Part shown: positions 1 through 7,946 of the stretch, in pieces
Layout: each line of letters opens with the position of its first letter
How positions within the stretch are numbered: the first letter of the stretch is position 1
From: UBA6136 sp039795615
GTDB lineage: Bacteria > Pseudomonadota > Gammaproteobacteria > Methylococcales > Methylococcaceae
Assembly (NCBI GenBank): GCA_039795615.1
Contig: JBDKLO010000052.1
Location: 1-49,840 of the forward strand
Length of the DNA: 49,840 nt
Direction of reading: 5' to 3'
The notes under the pieces: model-generated
Database searches by the model: none
What the model was told of the DNA's origin: nothing
The model's input: the letters and a program-made list of their open reading frames with translations, nothing else
Made by a program: the position numbers and the translations under genes

Positions 1-20
1 TTCAGGGGTAGCGTTCATAC

Positions 21-824
21 ATGGATATCACCAAGCTTCAGTTGCATGGTTTCAATAACCTGACGAAGTCGCTGAGCTTCAATATTTACGATATCTGCTA
101 TGCCAAGACCGAGCAGCAGAAGCGCCGCTACATCGAGTACATCGACGAGATGTACAACGCTGAGCGATTGACCCAGATTTTGACGGACGTGAACGCCATC
201 ATTGGCGCCCAGATCCTCAATATTGCCCGTCAGGACTACGAGCCTCAGGGTGCCAGCGTCACGATGCTGATCTCCGAAGGCGATGATGCGCCGATTAGCG
301 TCGGAAACATGGAAGAGCCCGGCCCGATCCCGGACTCCGTCGTGGCTCATCTAAATAAAAGTCACATTACGGTTCATACCTACCCTGAAAGCCATCCTCA
401 CGGGGGCATCAGTACTTTCCGTGCGGATATTGATGTTTCTACCTGTGGACGGATTTCTCCGCTGAAGGCGTTGAACTACCTGATCCACAGTTTTGATTCC
501 GATATCGTGATCATGGACTACCGTGTCCGCGGTTTCACCCGCGACATCAGCGGTCAGAAGCATTTCATCGATCACGAAATCACCTCGATTCAAAACTACA
601 TTTCGGACGTGACGGCCGAGCGGTATCAGATGATCGACGTGAACGTCTATCAGGAGAATATCTTCCACACGAAGATGATCCTGAAGGACTTCCAGCTGGA
701 TAACTACCTTTTTGAGACGGACAAGGACGCACTCTCCGATGATGAGCGCAAGGCCATCCAGCGGCAGTTGAAGCACGAAATGGCCGAAATCTTCTATGGT
801 CGCAACTACAAGCTGCGTCGCTGA
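21..824 (+). CDS. speD: S-adenosylmethionine decarboxylase proenzyme (E. coli type)
   Basis: This enzyme decarboxylates S-adenosylmethionine to supply the aminopropyl donor for spermidine synthesis in the cytosol. The protein has 267 residues, close to the 264 of E. coli SpeD. The self-cleavage site is visible as K113-S114 inside LNKSHITVHTYPESHP; in this family the serine becomes the pyruvoyl cofactor. The ATG at 21 gives a start that aligns with the family. A purine-rich AGGGG lies 11-16 bases upstream, so the ribosome binding site is only fair. No spermidine synthase gene adjoins it. The gene ends at a hairpin terminator shared with the convergent galE. The identification is very secure. 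Confidence 0.97.
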   Translation: MDITKLQLHGFNNLTKSLSFNIYDICYAKTEQQKRRYIEYIDEMYNAERLTQILTDVNAIIGAQILNIARQDYEPQGASVTMLISEGDDAPISVGNMEEPGPIPDSVVAHLNKSHITVHTYPESHPHGGISTFRADIDVSTCGRISPLKALNYLIHSFDSDIVIMDYRVRGFTRDISGQKHFIDHEITSIQNYISDVTAERYQMIDVNVYQENIFHTKMILKDFQLDNYLFETDKDALSDDERKAIQRQLKHEMAEIFYGRNYKLRR

Positions 825-847
825 GCCGCTTTATTACGGCCGAATGA

Positions 848-878
848 AAAAAGGGCTGCCTTAGGGCGGCCCTTTGTC
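848..878. terminator. Bidirectional terminator between speD and galE
   Basis: AAAGGGCTGCC (850-860) and GGCGGCCCTTT (865-875) form an 11-base-pair stem with one G-U pair and a four-base loop TTAG. An A run precedes the stem and a short T run ends it, so it can work on both strands. It sits between two convergent genes, which fits a shared terminator. Confidence 0.85.
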
Positions 879-879
879 A

Positions 880-1905
880 TTAGGGCTTCTGGTAACCCGC
901 TGGGTTGCCTGACTGCCATCGCCAGACATCCTCACACATGGTCTTAAGGTCCCGGGTGGCCTCCCAGCCGAGAAGGCTCCTTGCAAGCGCTGGATCGGCG
1001 TAACAGCAGGCGACATCGCCCGCCCGTCGCGGATGCATCTCGACATTGATGGGTTGGCCAGTGGCACTCTCAAAAGCCTGGGCTACGTCCAGCACGCTGT
1101 AAGGCGTCCCGGTTCCAAGGTTCACCGTGAAGCTTCCGCTCTTTTCGAGTTGCTGAAGCGCCAGAAGATGGCCTTCGGCAAGATCCACCACGTGGATATA
1201 GTCCCTCATGCCTGTCCCGTCTGGTGTTGGGTAGTCATTTCCGAAAACGCGAAGCGCATCGCGCCGCCCGGTTGCGACCTGCGCAATGAAGGGCATCAAG
1301 TTATTCGGGATCCCCTGAGGATCTTCGCCAATCCGTCCACTCTCATGCGCGCCCACCGGATTGAAATACCGAAGAATGGCGACCCCCCACTGATCGTTGG
1401 CCCGAAGAAGATCCTCGAGCATTTCTTCGATCATCAGCTTGGTTCGGCCATACGGATTAGTAGCAGAGCGGGGGTGCTCTTCGGTCAAGGGGAGTTTTTG
1501 AGGCTCGCCATAGACGGTTGCGGAGGAACTGAATACCAGCTTGCGGACACCGCTTTCGTCCATGACTTCCAGCAGGGCAATCATTCCCTCTACGTTATTC
1601 TGGAAGTAGAGCAAGGGTTTTTCGACGGATTCACCGACGGCTTTCAGGCCAGCAAAATGGAGGACAGCCTGGCATCCATGGTGGCCCAGTGTGCGACGAA
1701 GAAGATCACGGTCACGAACGTCACCTTCGACGAAGGTGATGGGCTTTCCTGCAATCTCCTCTACGCGCCGCAGGGACTCGGGGTGCGAGTTCGAGAGGTT
1801 GTCGAGGACAATGACCTCGTAGCCGGCTTCAAGGAGTTGGAGCGTGGTGTGAGAGCCTATGTAGCCGGCTCCACCGGTGACAAGAACAGGATATTTCTGC
1901 GACAT
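880..1905 (-). CDS. galE: UDP-glucose 4-epimerase
   Basis: GalE interconverts UDP-glucose and UDP-galactose with bound NAD and feeds galactose into surface polysaccharide. It is an extended short-chain dehydrogenase/reductase: the glycine-rich NAD motif TGGAGYIG is at about residues 10-17, the SSSATVYG segment at about 126-133, and the catalytic YxxxK (Y152, K156) in NPYGRTK. The ATG at 1905 gives 341 residues, close to the usual 338. An in-frame GTG at 1932 would add nine residues, and neither site has a clear ribosome binding site. It is the last gene of the minus-strand run that includes the O-methyltransferase, 33 bases downstream of that gene. It could also act on other UDP-sugars. Confidence 0.94.
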   Translation of the reverse strand: MSQKYPVLVTGGAGYIGSHTTLQLLEAGYEVIVLDNLSNSHPESLRRVEEIAGKPITFVEGDVRDRDLLRRTLGHHGCQAVLHFAGLKAVGESVEKPLLYFQNNVEGMIALLEVMDESGVRKLVFSSSATVYGEPQKLPLTEEHPRSATNPYGRTKLMIEEMLEDLLRANDQWGVAILRYFNPVGAHESGRIGEDPQGIPNNLMPFIAQVATGRRDALRVFGNDYPTPDGTGMRDYIHVVDLAEGHLLALQQLEKSGSFTVNLGTGTPYSVLDVAQAFESATGQPINVEMHPRRAGDVACCYADPALARSLLGWEATRDLKTMCEDVWRWQSGNPAGYQKP

Positions 1906-1938
1906 ATGGTTTGCTGAAGGTTCTGGGGTCACGCGTGA

Positions 1939-2607
1939 TCAAGTCTTGCGGCGGGCCAGGCCAATCCCATCCGCCACGGCAATCAGTGAAAAATCGATCC
2001 TGGGATCGGCCCTTAGCATCCGGGTCATCGCTCTTAAGGCCTCGGTATCCGGGTCCGTGATCGAAGGGTCGGCCACTTTTCCAGACCAGAGGAGGTTGTC
2101 GATCAGAATAATGCCGCCGGTTCGTGCCAGACTGAGGGCCGCTTCATAATAGGCAGGATAATTAGCTTTGTCCGCATCGATGAAGATGAAATCAAAGCTT
2201 TTCTGGGCTTCCTGTTCCGTCAGCAGGGTTTCCAGCGATTGGAGGGCCGGGCCGATGCGAAGCTCGATCCGGTCCTGAAGGCCAGCGGCCTTCCAGTGAC
2301 GCCTTGCAACAGTGGTGTAGGCCTCGCTGATGTCGAGTGCGACCATTCGGCTATCCGGGGAGAGTTCCTCCATGACCGCCAAAGCGCTGTAGCCCGTGAA
2401 TACGCCGATCTCAAGCAGCTTTTTAGCGCCTATGAGCTTGGCGAGGAAGGCCATGAACTGGCCCTGCTCCGGGGTGATTTGCATCACCGCTTCGGGAAGC
2501 TGAGAGGTTTCCTCTCGAAGGATGGAAAGCGCAGGCGATTCCCGATGACCGAACGCTTTGAGATAGTGGATCAGTTTTTCGTCGAGGATTAATGCCTTGT
2601 GTGCCAT
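1939..2607 (-). CDS. Class I SAM-dependent O-methyltransferase (caffeoyl-CoA OMT-like)
   Basis: The protein has 222 residues and a complete class I methyltransferase fold of the Methyltransf_3 (caffeoyl-CoA/catechol O-methyltransferase) type. The SAM-binding motif LLEIGVFTGYSALAVM is at about residues 64-79. The acidic metal-binding motif FIFIDADKANYP follows at about 139-150, and DNLLWSGKV at about 170-178. In this family these residues bind a divalent metal and the catechol-like substrate. The bacterial substrate is unknown, so I assign no symbol. It lies 11 bases downstream of the GlcF-like gene and just upstream of galE, so the three are probably co-transcribed. The ATG at 2607 is the natural start. 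Confidence 0.88.
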   Translation of the reverse strand: MAHKALILDEKLIHYLKAFGHRESPALSILREETSQLPEAVMQITPEQGQFMAFLAKLIGAKKLLEIGVFTGYSALAVMEELSPDSRMVALDISEAYTTVARRHWKAAGLQDRIELRIGPALQSLETLLTEQEAQKSFDFIFIDADKANYPAYYEAALSLARTGGIILIDNLLWSGKVADPSITDPDTEALRAMTRMLRADPRIDFSLIAVADGIGLARRKT

Positions 2608-2618
2608 CCTCGGACTTC

Positions 2619-3884
2619 CTAGGGTGCGAGTTGCTGAGCCGCTTGAACTTGGCGCCAGAGCAAAGTGACAGGGTGGACCACTTCAACCTCAAGGCCTAGC
2701 TCCCTGAGGCCAGCCCGAAGGTGCGCGGAGCAACCGGGATTTGAAGACAAGAGATAGCGAGGGGGATCTGCTCTCACTCGATCGAGAATCTCCTTTCGAT
2801 AGGCTTGCGCTTCGTCGGGGTGGTTGAGCATGAAGCTGCCGGCAGCGCCGCAGCAGCGAATGCTCGCAGGAAGGGGATGGACCTTGAGTCCGGGAATCTT
2901 GCTCAGTATCTTCAGCGGGGCGTCTGCCGTCTTGAGGACATTACGCAGGCTGCAGGGGCTCTGAAGAACGGCGGTGGCCTCCAATGGGGCGACTGTCAGT
3001 GATTCCGGCCACTCAAGTCGTTCAAGGTAGCTGCTGATATCGCTGTGTCGGGCCCCAATGTTGCCCTGATCCTTGGCGTAATCCTTCAGCATGGCGCCGC
3101 AGCCACTGGCGCAGCTAATGACGGGCGTCGTGGCTGGACCTTCAAACGCCTGGGCGTTTCTCTGCATGGCCGCCAAGGCATCCTGCTTGTTGCCGGCATG
3201 GAGATCGAGAGCACCGCAACACCCTTGAGTCTCAGGGATGTCGACACGGATCCCCAGGGTGTTCAAGAGACTGACAGCGGAATCCAGCGTTTCGGCATCC
3301 AGAAGCGTTCCGGTACAGCCTAAGAACACGTGTGCCTCGCCCTGCGGCTCTTTGGATGTCTGCGGATATTGGCCTGGCTTGATGGTGCGAAGCCCAGCGG
3401 GCGTGTCTGGGAGCCCGCCGGTGAGTCCGCCTAGCCCGAGTTGCTTGGCGAGGCTTTGTCCCGCAGATGAACGAGCCAGACGACTCATTCCCGACTGGAT
3501 GAAGCGAGGTTGCTCCGTTTTCAGGAATCGCACCACCATGGCATTGATCCGGCGGCCTTCTCCGCCACTGCCAGTTGGCTTTTCGTGAAGGTGTGCGCGA
3601 AAGTCGTCGATGATCCGACCATAGGGCACGTTAGCGGGGCATGCGGCTTCACACGAACGGCAAAGAAGGCAGTGATCGACATGTTCCGTGAGTCTCGGTG
3701 TGAGCTCAAGGGCGCCCTGAGCCCAGCCCTGGATCAGGGACAGTCGGCCGCGGGGCGACTCGTTTTCATCCGAAGTCTTGAGATAGGTGGGGCAGTGCGG
3801 CAGGCACAGCCCGCATTTCACGCAAACATCGGTCGTTGCAGCCAGTGCTGAATCCCGAATGACGGATGCGGTGTCCTCGGACAT
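2619..3884 (-). CDS. glcF: GlcF-like iron-sulfur protein (glycolate oxidase iron-sulfur subunit family)
   Basis: The protein has 421 residues. It carries two 4Fe-4S ferredoxin motifs near the N-terminus, CVKCGLCLPHCP (C21, C24, C27, C31) and CLLCRSCEAACP (C72, C75, C78, C82). Two CCG-type cysteine domains follow, recognisable by QGCCGALDLHAG and IRCCGAAGSFMLNHP. This is the architecture of GlcF, the electron-transfer subunit of membrane-associated glycolate oxidase. The flavoprotein partners GlcD and GlcE are not in the window, so they are encoded elsewhere or this copy serves another dehydrogenase (lactate- or glycerol-3-phosphate-type complexes use related subunits). It follows purH by 15 bases, a place where purD is often found in relatives. 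The family is secure; the exact role is less so. Confidence 0.85.
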   Translation of the reverse strand: MSEDTASVIRDSALAATTDVCVKCGLCLPHCPTYLKTSDENESPRGRLSLIQGWAQGALELTPRLTEHVDHCLLCRSCEAACPANVPYGRIIDDFRAHLHEKPTGSGGEGRRINAMVVRFLKTEQPRFIQSGMSRLARSSAGQSLAKQLGLGGLTGGLPDTPAGLRTIKPGQYPQTSKEPQGEAHVFLGCTGTLLDAETLDSAVSLLNTLGIRVDIPETQGCCGALDLHAGNKQDALAAMQRNAQAFEGPATTPVISCASGCGAMLKDYAKDQGNIGARHSDISSYLERLEWPESLTVAPLEATAVLQSPCSLRNVLKTADAPLKILSKIPGLKVHPLPASIRCCGAAGSFMLNHPDEAQAYRKEILDRVRADPPRYLLSSNPGCSAHLRAGLRELGLEVEVVHPVTLLWRQVQAAQQLAP

Positions 3885-3899
3885 GGCCGCGCGCTGCCT

Positions 3900-5468
3900 T
3901 TAGTGCCTGAAATGACGCATGCCGGTGAATACCATGGCCATGCCATGTTCATCGGCAGCCGCAATCACTTCAGCATCCCGAACCGAACCGCCCGGTTGGA
4001 TCAGCGCGGTGACGCCGGCTTCGGCGGCTGAGTCCACCCCGTCGCGGAAAGGGAAAAAGGCATCTGAGGCGACGACCGAACCTTGGACTTGAAGCCCCGC
4101 GTCTTGTGCCTTGATGGCGGCGATGCGTGCGGAATAAACCCGGCTCATTTGGCCTGCCCCAACACCAATGGTGCGTTCATCCTTGGCATAGACAATCGCG
4201 TTGGATTTGACGAATTTAGCAACCTTCCAGGCAAACAGGAGGTCGTCGAGTTCGGCCGGAGTCGGTGCTCTTTGGGTGACCACCTTTAGATCTTCGCGGG
4301 AGATTTTTCCCTGATCGGCATCCTGAAGCAGAAGCCCGCCACCGACCCTCTTGAAATCAAGGGCGTGCGGTGCGGTGGAATCCCAAACGCCGGTTTCAAG
4401 TACCCGGACATTCGGTTTTCCCGCAAGTAGCGTCTTGGCCTGGAGGCTGACGGAGGGAGCCAGAATGACTTCAACGAACTGGCGGTCAATGATCGCCTTT
4501 GCGGTTTGTGGGTCGAGTTCGCGATTGAACGCAATGATGCCGCCAAAAGCGGAGGTGGGGTCGGTGTTGTAGGCCTTTTCATAGGCGGAGAGAAGGTCTT
4601 GGCCGACAGCGACCCCGCAGGGGTTGGCATGCTTCACGATCACGCAGGCGGGCTGGGCATCGAAGCTCTTGACGCATTCAAGTGCGGCATCCGCATCAGC
4701 AATATTGTTATAGGACAGTTCTTTTCCCTGAACCTGGATCGCGGCGGCGATGGAACCTTTGGGAGGCGTGGAGTCCCGATAAAAGGCGGCCCGCTGATGG
4801 GGGTTCTCACCGTAGCGCATGTCCTGAGCGTACTGAAGGGTCAGGATCAGCGGATTCGGGAAGATCGGTCCGTCTGAAACCTTGTCGAGGTAGTCCGCAA
4901 TCAGTGCGTCATATCGGGCCGTGTGGCGATAACATTTGGCGGCAAGGCGCAGGCGGGTTTCCGGTCGCAATGCTCCCTTTTGACCGCGCATCTCTTCAAG
5001 AATCCCTGCATAGTCGGAAGGGTCGACGACAACGCCGACCGCGTCGTGATTCTTGGCTGCCGCCCGCAACATGGCAGGGCCACCGATATCAATATTTTCA
5101 ACGGCGTCCTCAAAGCAACAGTCGGGCTTGGCGATCGTGGCTTCAAAGGGATAGAGGTTGACGACCACCAAATCGATCGGCGCGATGCCGTGTTCTGCCA
5201 TCACGCCTTCATCCTGACCTCTGCGGCCCAAAATGCCACCGTGGATCTTGGGGTGCAGTGTCTTGATGCGCCCCCCCATGATTTCAGGGAATCCGGTGTG
5301 TTGAGACACCTCTTTCGCCGGATGGCCATGATCGATCAGGTAGCGGTAGGTGCCGCCGGAGGAAAGAATCTCGACCCCTTGTTGAGTCAGGCCTTCGGCC
5401 AGCTCAAGAAGCCCGGATTTGTCGGAAACACTGATGAGGGCGCGCGTGATGCGCTGGGGGGTGGACAT
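3900..5468 (-). CDS. purH: Bifunctional AICAR formyltransferase / IMP cyclohydrolase
   Basis: PurH carries out the last two steps of purine synthesis: it formylates AICAR with 10-formyltetrahydrofolate and closes the ring to IMP. The protein has 522 residues, against about 529 in E. coli. The N-terminal MGS-like cyclohydrolase domain begins with RALISVSDKSGLLELA and contains GGRIKTLHPKIHGG. The C-terminal formyltransferase domain contains MRYGENPHQRAAFY, the catalytic KHANPCG motif and SDAFFPFRDGVD. It starts 12 bases downstream of fis, so it is in the dusB-fis-purH unit seen widely in gammaproteobacteria. Confidence 0.97.
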   Translation of the reverse strand: MSTPQRITRALISVSDKSGLLELAEGLTQQGVEILSSGGTYRYLIDHGHPAKEVSQHTGFPEIMGGRIKTLHPKIHGGILGRRGQDEGVMAEHGIAPIDLVVVNLYPFEATIAKPDCCFEDAVENIDIGGPAMLRAAAKNHDAVGVVVDPSDYAGILEEMRGQKGALRPETRLRLAAKCYRHTARYDALIADYLDKVSDGPIFPNPLILTLQYAQDMRYGENPHQRAAFYRDSTPPKGSIAAAIQVQGKELSYNNIADADAALECVKSFDAQPACVIVKHANPCGVAVGQDLLSAYEKAYNTDPTSAFGGIIAFNRELDPQTAKAIIDRQFVEVILAPSVSLQAKTLLAGKPNVRVLETGVWDSTAPHALDFKRVGGGLLLQDADQGKISREDLKVVTQRAPTPAELDDLLFAWKVAKFVKSNAIVYAKDERTIGVGAGQMSRVYSARIAAIKAQDAGLQVQGSVVASDAFFPFRDGVDSAAEAGVTALIQPGGSVRDAEVIAAADEHGMAMVFTGMRHFRH

Positions 5469-5480
5469 GGTCGGTCTCTC

Positions 5481-5750
5481 TTACTCGATCCGGTAAATCT
5501 GCATTTTCTTACGCAGGGTGCTGCGGCTCAGGCCGAGGATCTGGGCGGCCTTGGTCTGATTATGCTCACAATGCTCGAGAACGGTCTCGATCAGTGGTTG
5601 TTCCACTTCACTCAGCACCAATTCATAGAGGTTGCTGGCGCCGTGGCCGTCTAGTCGCGCGAAATAGGATCGCAGGGCATCGCGCACGTGGCTGCTTAGG
5701 ACGGAATGACCTTCCTTCGGGAGGGTGATATCAGGCGGCGTTTGGGTCAC
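5481..5750 (-). CDS. fis: DNA-binding protein Fis
   Basis: Fis is a small nucleoid protein that bends DNA and regulates growth-phase genes. The C-terminal helix-turn-helix is unmistakable: NQTKAAQILGLSRSTLRKKM, followed by the chain end. I place the start at the GTG at 5750, whose bases overlap the dusB stop codon (GTGA). This gives 89 residues, near the 98 of E. coli Fis. An open frame extends further upstream, but that part lies inside dusB and resembles nothing. The preceding SSHVRDALRSYFARLDG and NLYELVLSEVEQPLI segments match the Fis dimer core. Translational coupling to dusB is the usual arrangement. Confidence 0.93.
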   Translation of the reverse strand: MTQTPPDITLPKEGHSVLSSHVRDALRSYFARLDGHGASNLYELVLSEVEQPLIETVLEHCEHNQTKAAQILGLSRSTLRKKMQIYRIE

Positions 5751-6769
5751 GGACAGTATGCAATGAGGTGCTGTTGGAAGAGTTCGCGGATCAGACGTAT
5801 CTGCCCCTCCGCAGAGAGTTGTTGATTGAAAGCTGAGCGCGCTTCCAAAGGTCCCTCCAGGTGATCGAAATACCAACCGATGTGTTTTCGGGCAATTCGG
5901 ATGCCCTGATGTTCGCCATAGAACGCATGGACGGCCGTCAGGTGATCCAGCATCAGATCCTCAAGCTCCGACAGTTCGGGCTTCAGGGACGATGGGTTGC
6001 CTTCGTGGAAACGGTTCATGGACGCAAACAGCCAGGGTTGACCCAGTGCCGCTCGTCCCACCATCACGGCATCAGCTCCTGTTTCTTCCAGAACCTGAAG
6101 GGCTTTTTCCGGACGGGTGATGTCGCCATTGGCAATCACGGGAATGCGAATCGAGCGTTTGACCTCCATGATTGTACGGTATTCGGCTGACCCCGAAAAC
6201 CCGCAACTGCGGGTGCGGCCATGGATCGTCAGTGCCTGAATTCCTGCATCCTCAGCAATTTGCCCGATTCGGACGGCATTGCGGTTTTCGGGATCCCAGC
6301 CGGTTCTGATTTTTAGGGTGACGGGAACCTCGACGGATCGGACGACGGCTTCCAGAATGCGGCGAACCAGATCCTCGTCCCTCAGAAGTGCGGATCCTGC
6401 TGCTTTTCGGCAGACCTTTTTGGCCGGGCAGCCCATGTTGATATCGATCAGGTCGGCACCTCGCATCACGTTGAGACGCGCGGCTTCGGCCATGTCTTTG
6501 GGTTCATTGCCGAGAATCTGAACGGCACGAATCCCGGTTTCACCGCCATGGTCGGTTCGCATCAAGGTTTTTCGGTCATCCTTGAGCAGGGGGTTTGCTG
6601 AGACCATCTCGCTCACGGCCATGGCCACGCCGAACTTTCGGCATAGGTTTCGAAAGGGGCGGTCCGTGACGCCTGCCATCGGCGCGAGAATGAAAGGATT
6701 GCTGAGCGTGAGTCGACCAATCTTCAGGGCAAAAGGCGCCTTTTCTGAGGGCTGATAGGGTGAGGTCAT
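5747..6769 (-). CDS. dusB: tRNA-dihydrouridine synthase B
   Basis: DusB reduces specific uridines in the D-loop of tRNA with FMN and NADPH. The protein has 340 residues. The N-terminal LAPMAGVTDRPFR motif starts the TIM barrel, and NMGCPAKKVCRKAAGSAL contains the conserved active-site cysteine region. HGRTR and ANGDI are further family motifs in the FMN site, and MVGRAALGQPWLF marks the end of the barrel. It precedes fis as in E. coli and Pseudomonas, and its start overlaps the end of the heptosyltransferase gene by four bases, so the genes are co-translated. Confidence 0.96.
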   Translation of the reverse strand: MTSPYQPSEKAPFALKIGRLTLSNPFILAPMAGVTDRPFRNLCRKFGVAMAVSEMVSANPLLKDDRKTLMRTDHGGETGIRAVQILGNEPKDMAEAARLNVMRGADLIDINMGCPAKKVCRKAAGSALLRDEDLVRRILEAVVRSVEVPVTLKIRTGWDPENRNAVRIGQIAEDAGIQALTIHGRTRSCGFSGSAEYRTIMEVKRSIRIPVIANGDITRPEKALQVLEETGADAVMVGRAALGQPWLFASMNRFHEGNPSSLKPELSELEDLMLDHLTAVHAFYGEHQGIRIARKHIGWYFDHLEGPLEARSAFNQQLSAEGQIRLIRELFQQHLIAYCP

Positions 6770-7812
6770 GGGGCGGTGACTCTTCGGACTGCATCGAGGA
6801 CATCCCCAGGTTCGAGATGCCGCATGCAGTTAAAAAGACCGTTGCAAACCGGCCTTCGATGGCAAGGGGAGCAGGGCTCTTTGACGTAGAGAATCTCAGA
6901 CTGAGATGTTGGACCTTCCCAATAGGGGAGGGTTGACCCGAAGAGAGCGATGGTCGGAGTCCCCATCGCTTTTCCAAGATGGGTGAGACCGGTATCCACC
7001 CCAATCAGAACCTCTCCCGCTTGAATCAGGGCCGCAGATTCAAGCAGTGACGTTTTTCCCGCGAGAGTGATCACATCTGCACCTGACGGTTTCGCAAGTT
7101 TTTCGGCGGACTCAAGATCACTGGGTCCCCCCAGAATGAGGCAGCGAAATCCCATGGATCGGAGTCCCCGAGTGAGCTCTATCCAGCGCTCGTCGAACCA
7201 GTGTTTCTGCGGTCGGGTCGTAAAGGGAGCCAAAACAGCGACCTTTGCGTCCCTAAATTCGCGGTGCAAGAGGGACTGAGCCTTTTCTTTCAGGACCGTG
7301 GGGATTTCGATATCGGGGGTAAAGTCAGAATCCTGGGCGCCTAGGCTGACAGCCAACGCCCGATATTCCTTTCCCATTCGGGGGTCGGTTTCATTGCGTG
7401 CCATCACCTCGGTCATGAGCCATTGGCTCCCCTCTCTGGAGCCAAGGCCGATTCGGCGGGGGGCGCCTGAGGCAAAGACCCAGATGCCACTTTTGATGAG
7501 TCCCTGCAGATCGATCGTTAGGTCGAAGGATTGCTCCCTGAGCATCCGGGAAAACTGCCATTGCTCCTTGAGGGCCTCTCTCCTTCGGCCCTCACGCCCC
7601 ATCGTCTTCCAGCGCTGCCTTGGGAGTTCAATGACGGCATCCAGTCGGGGGTTGGCGCGCAGCAGCTCTGAAGGCCCCGATTCGGCTAGCCAGGCGATAT
7701 ACGCCTCAGGCCAGAGGGTTCGGAGTGCGGGAATCAGTCCTGAAGCCATCACGATATCGCCGATGGCGCTCAGGCGAACGATCAGGACGCGTTGAGGATT
7801 GGATGTATTCAT
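6766..7812 (-). CDS. Glycosyltransferase family 9 protein, lipopolysaccharide heptosyltransferase-like
   Basis: The protein has 348 residues and is a GT9 (ADP-heptose:LPS heptosyltransferase) enzyme. The N-terminus RVLIVRLSAIGDIVMASG is the family signature. The sugar-nucleotide site is visible as GVDTGLTHLGKAMGTPTIAL near residues 269-288. A cysteine-containing tail, CSPCHRRPVCNGLFNC, is also common in this family. It most resembles the WaaC/heptosyltransferase I group, which adds the first heptose to Kdo at the inner membrane, but sequence alone does not settle WaaC versus WaaF or another GT9 enzyme. It is the first gene of the minus-strand run heptosyltransferase-dusB-fis-purH and diverges from clpB. 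Confidence 0.85.
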   Translation of the reverse strand: MNTSNPQRVLIVRLSAIGDIVMASGLIPALRTLWPEAYIAWLAESGPSELLRANPRLDAVIELPRQRWKTMGREGRRREALKEQWQFSRMLREQSFDLTIDLQGLIKSGIWVFASGAPRRIGLGSREGSQWLMTEVMARNETDPRMGKEYRALAVSLGAQDSDFTPDIEIPTVLKEKAQSLLHREFRDAKVAVLAPFTTRPQKHWFDERWIELTRGLRSMGFRCLILGGPSDLESAEKLAKPSGADVITLAGKTSLLESAALIQAGEVLIGVDTGLTHLGKAMGTPTIALFGSTLPYWEGPTSQSEILYVKEPCSPCHRRPVCNGLFNCMRHLEPGDVLDAVRRVTAP

Positions 7813-7881
7813 GAAGTAGGGAGTGGGTCAACCCCGAATGATACGGCAGCACAGGATGAGATGAAATTGTTATCAACGATG

Positions 7882-7910
7882 CTTGATAGGAGCCCTTACG
7901 GTCCCAATAT
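7882..7910 (+). promoter_or_regulatory. Heat-shock (sigma-32 type) promoter of clpB
   Basis: CTTGATA (7882-7888) and CCCAATAT (7903-7910) are separated by 14 bases. They closely match the sigma-32 consensus CTTGAAA and CCCCATNT with normal spacing. The element lies 36 bases before the clpB start codon. It explains heat induction of clpB, a classic member of the heat-shock regulon. Confidence 0.8.
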
Positions 7911-7946
7911 CCAGTTCATCTTCTTTTCAGATCAAAAGGTTTTAAC

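Noticed and set aside
1033..1917. Long open frame opposite galE
   Set aside because: It lies antisense to galE, its translation resembles no family, and there is no ribosome binding site. It reflects codon bias of galE.
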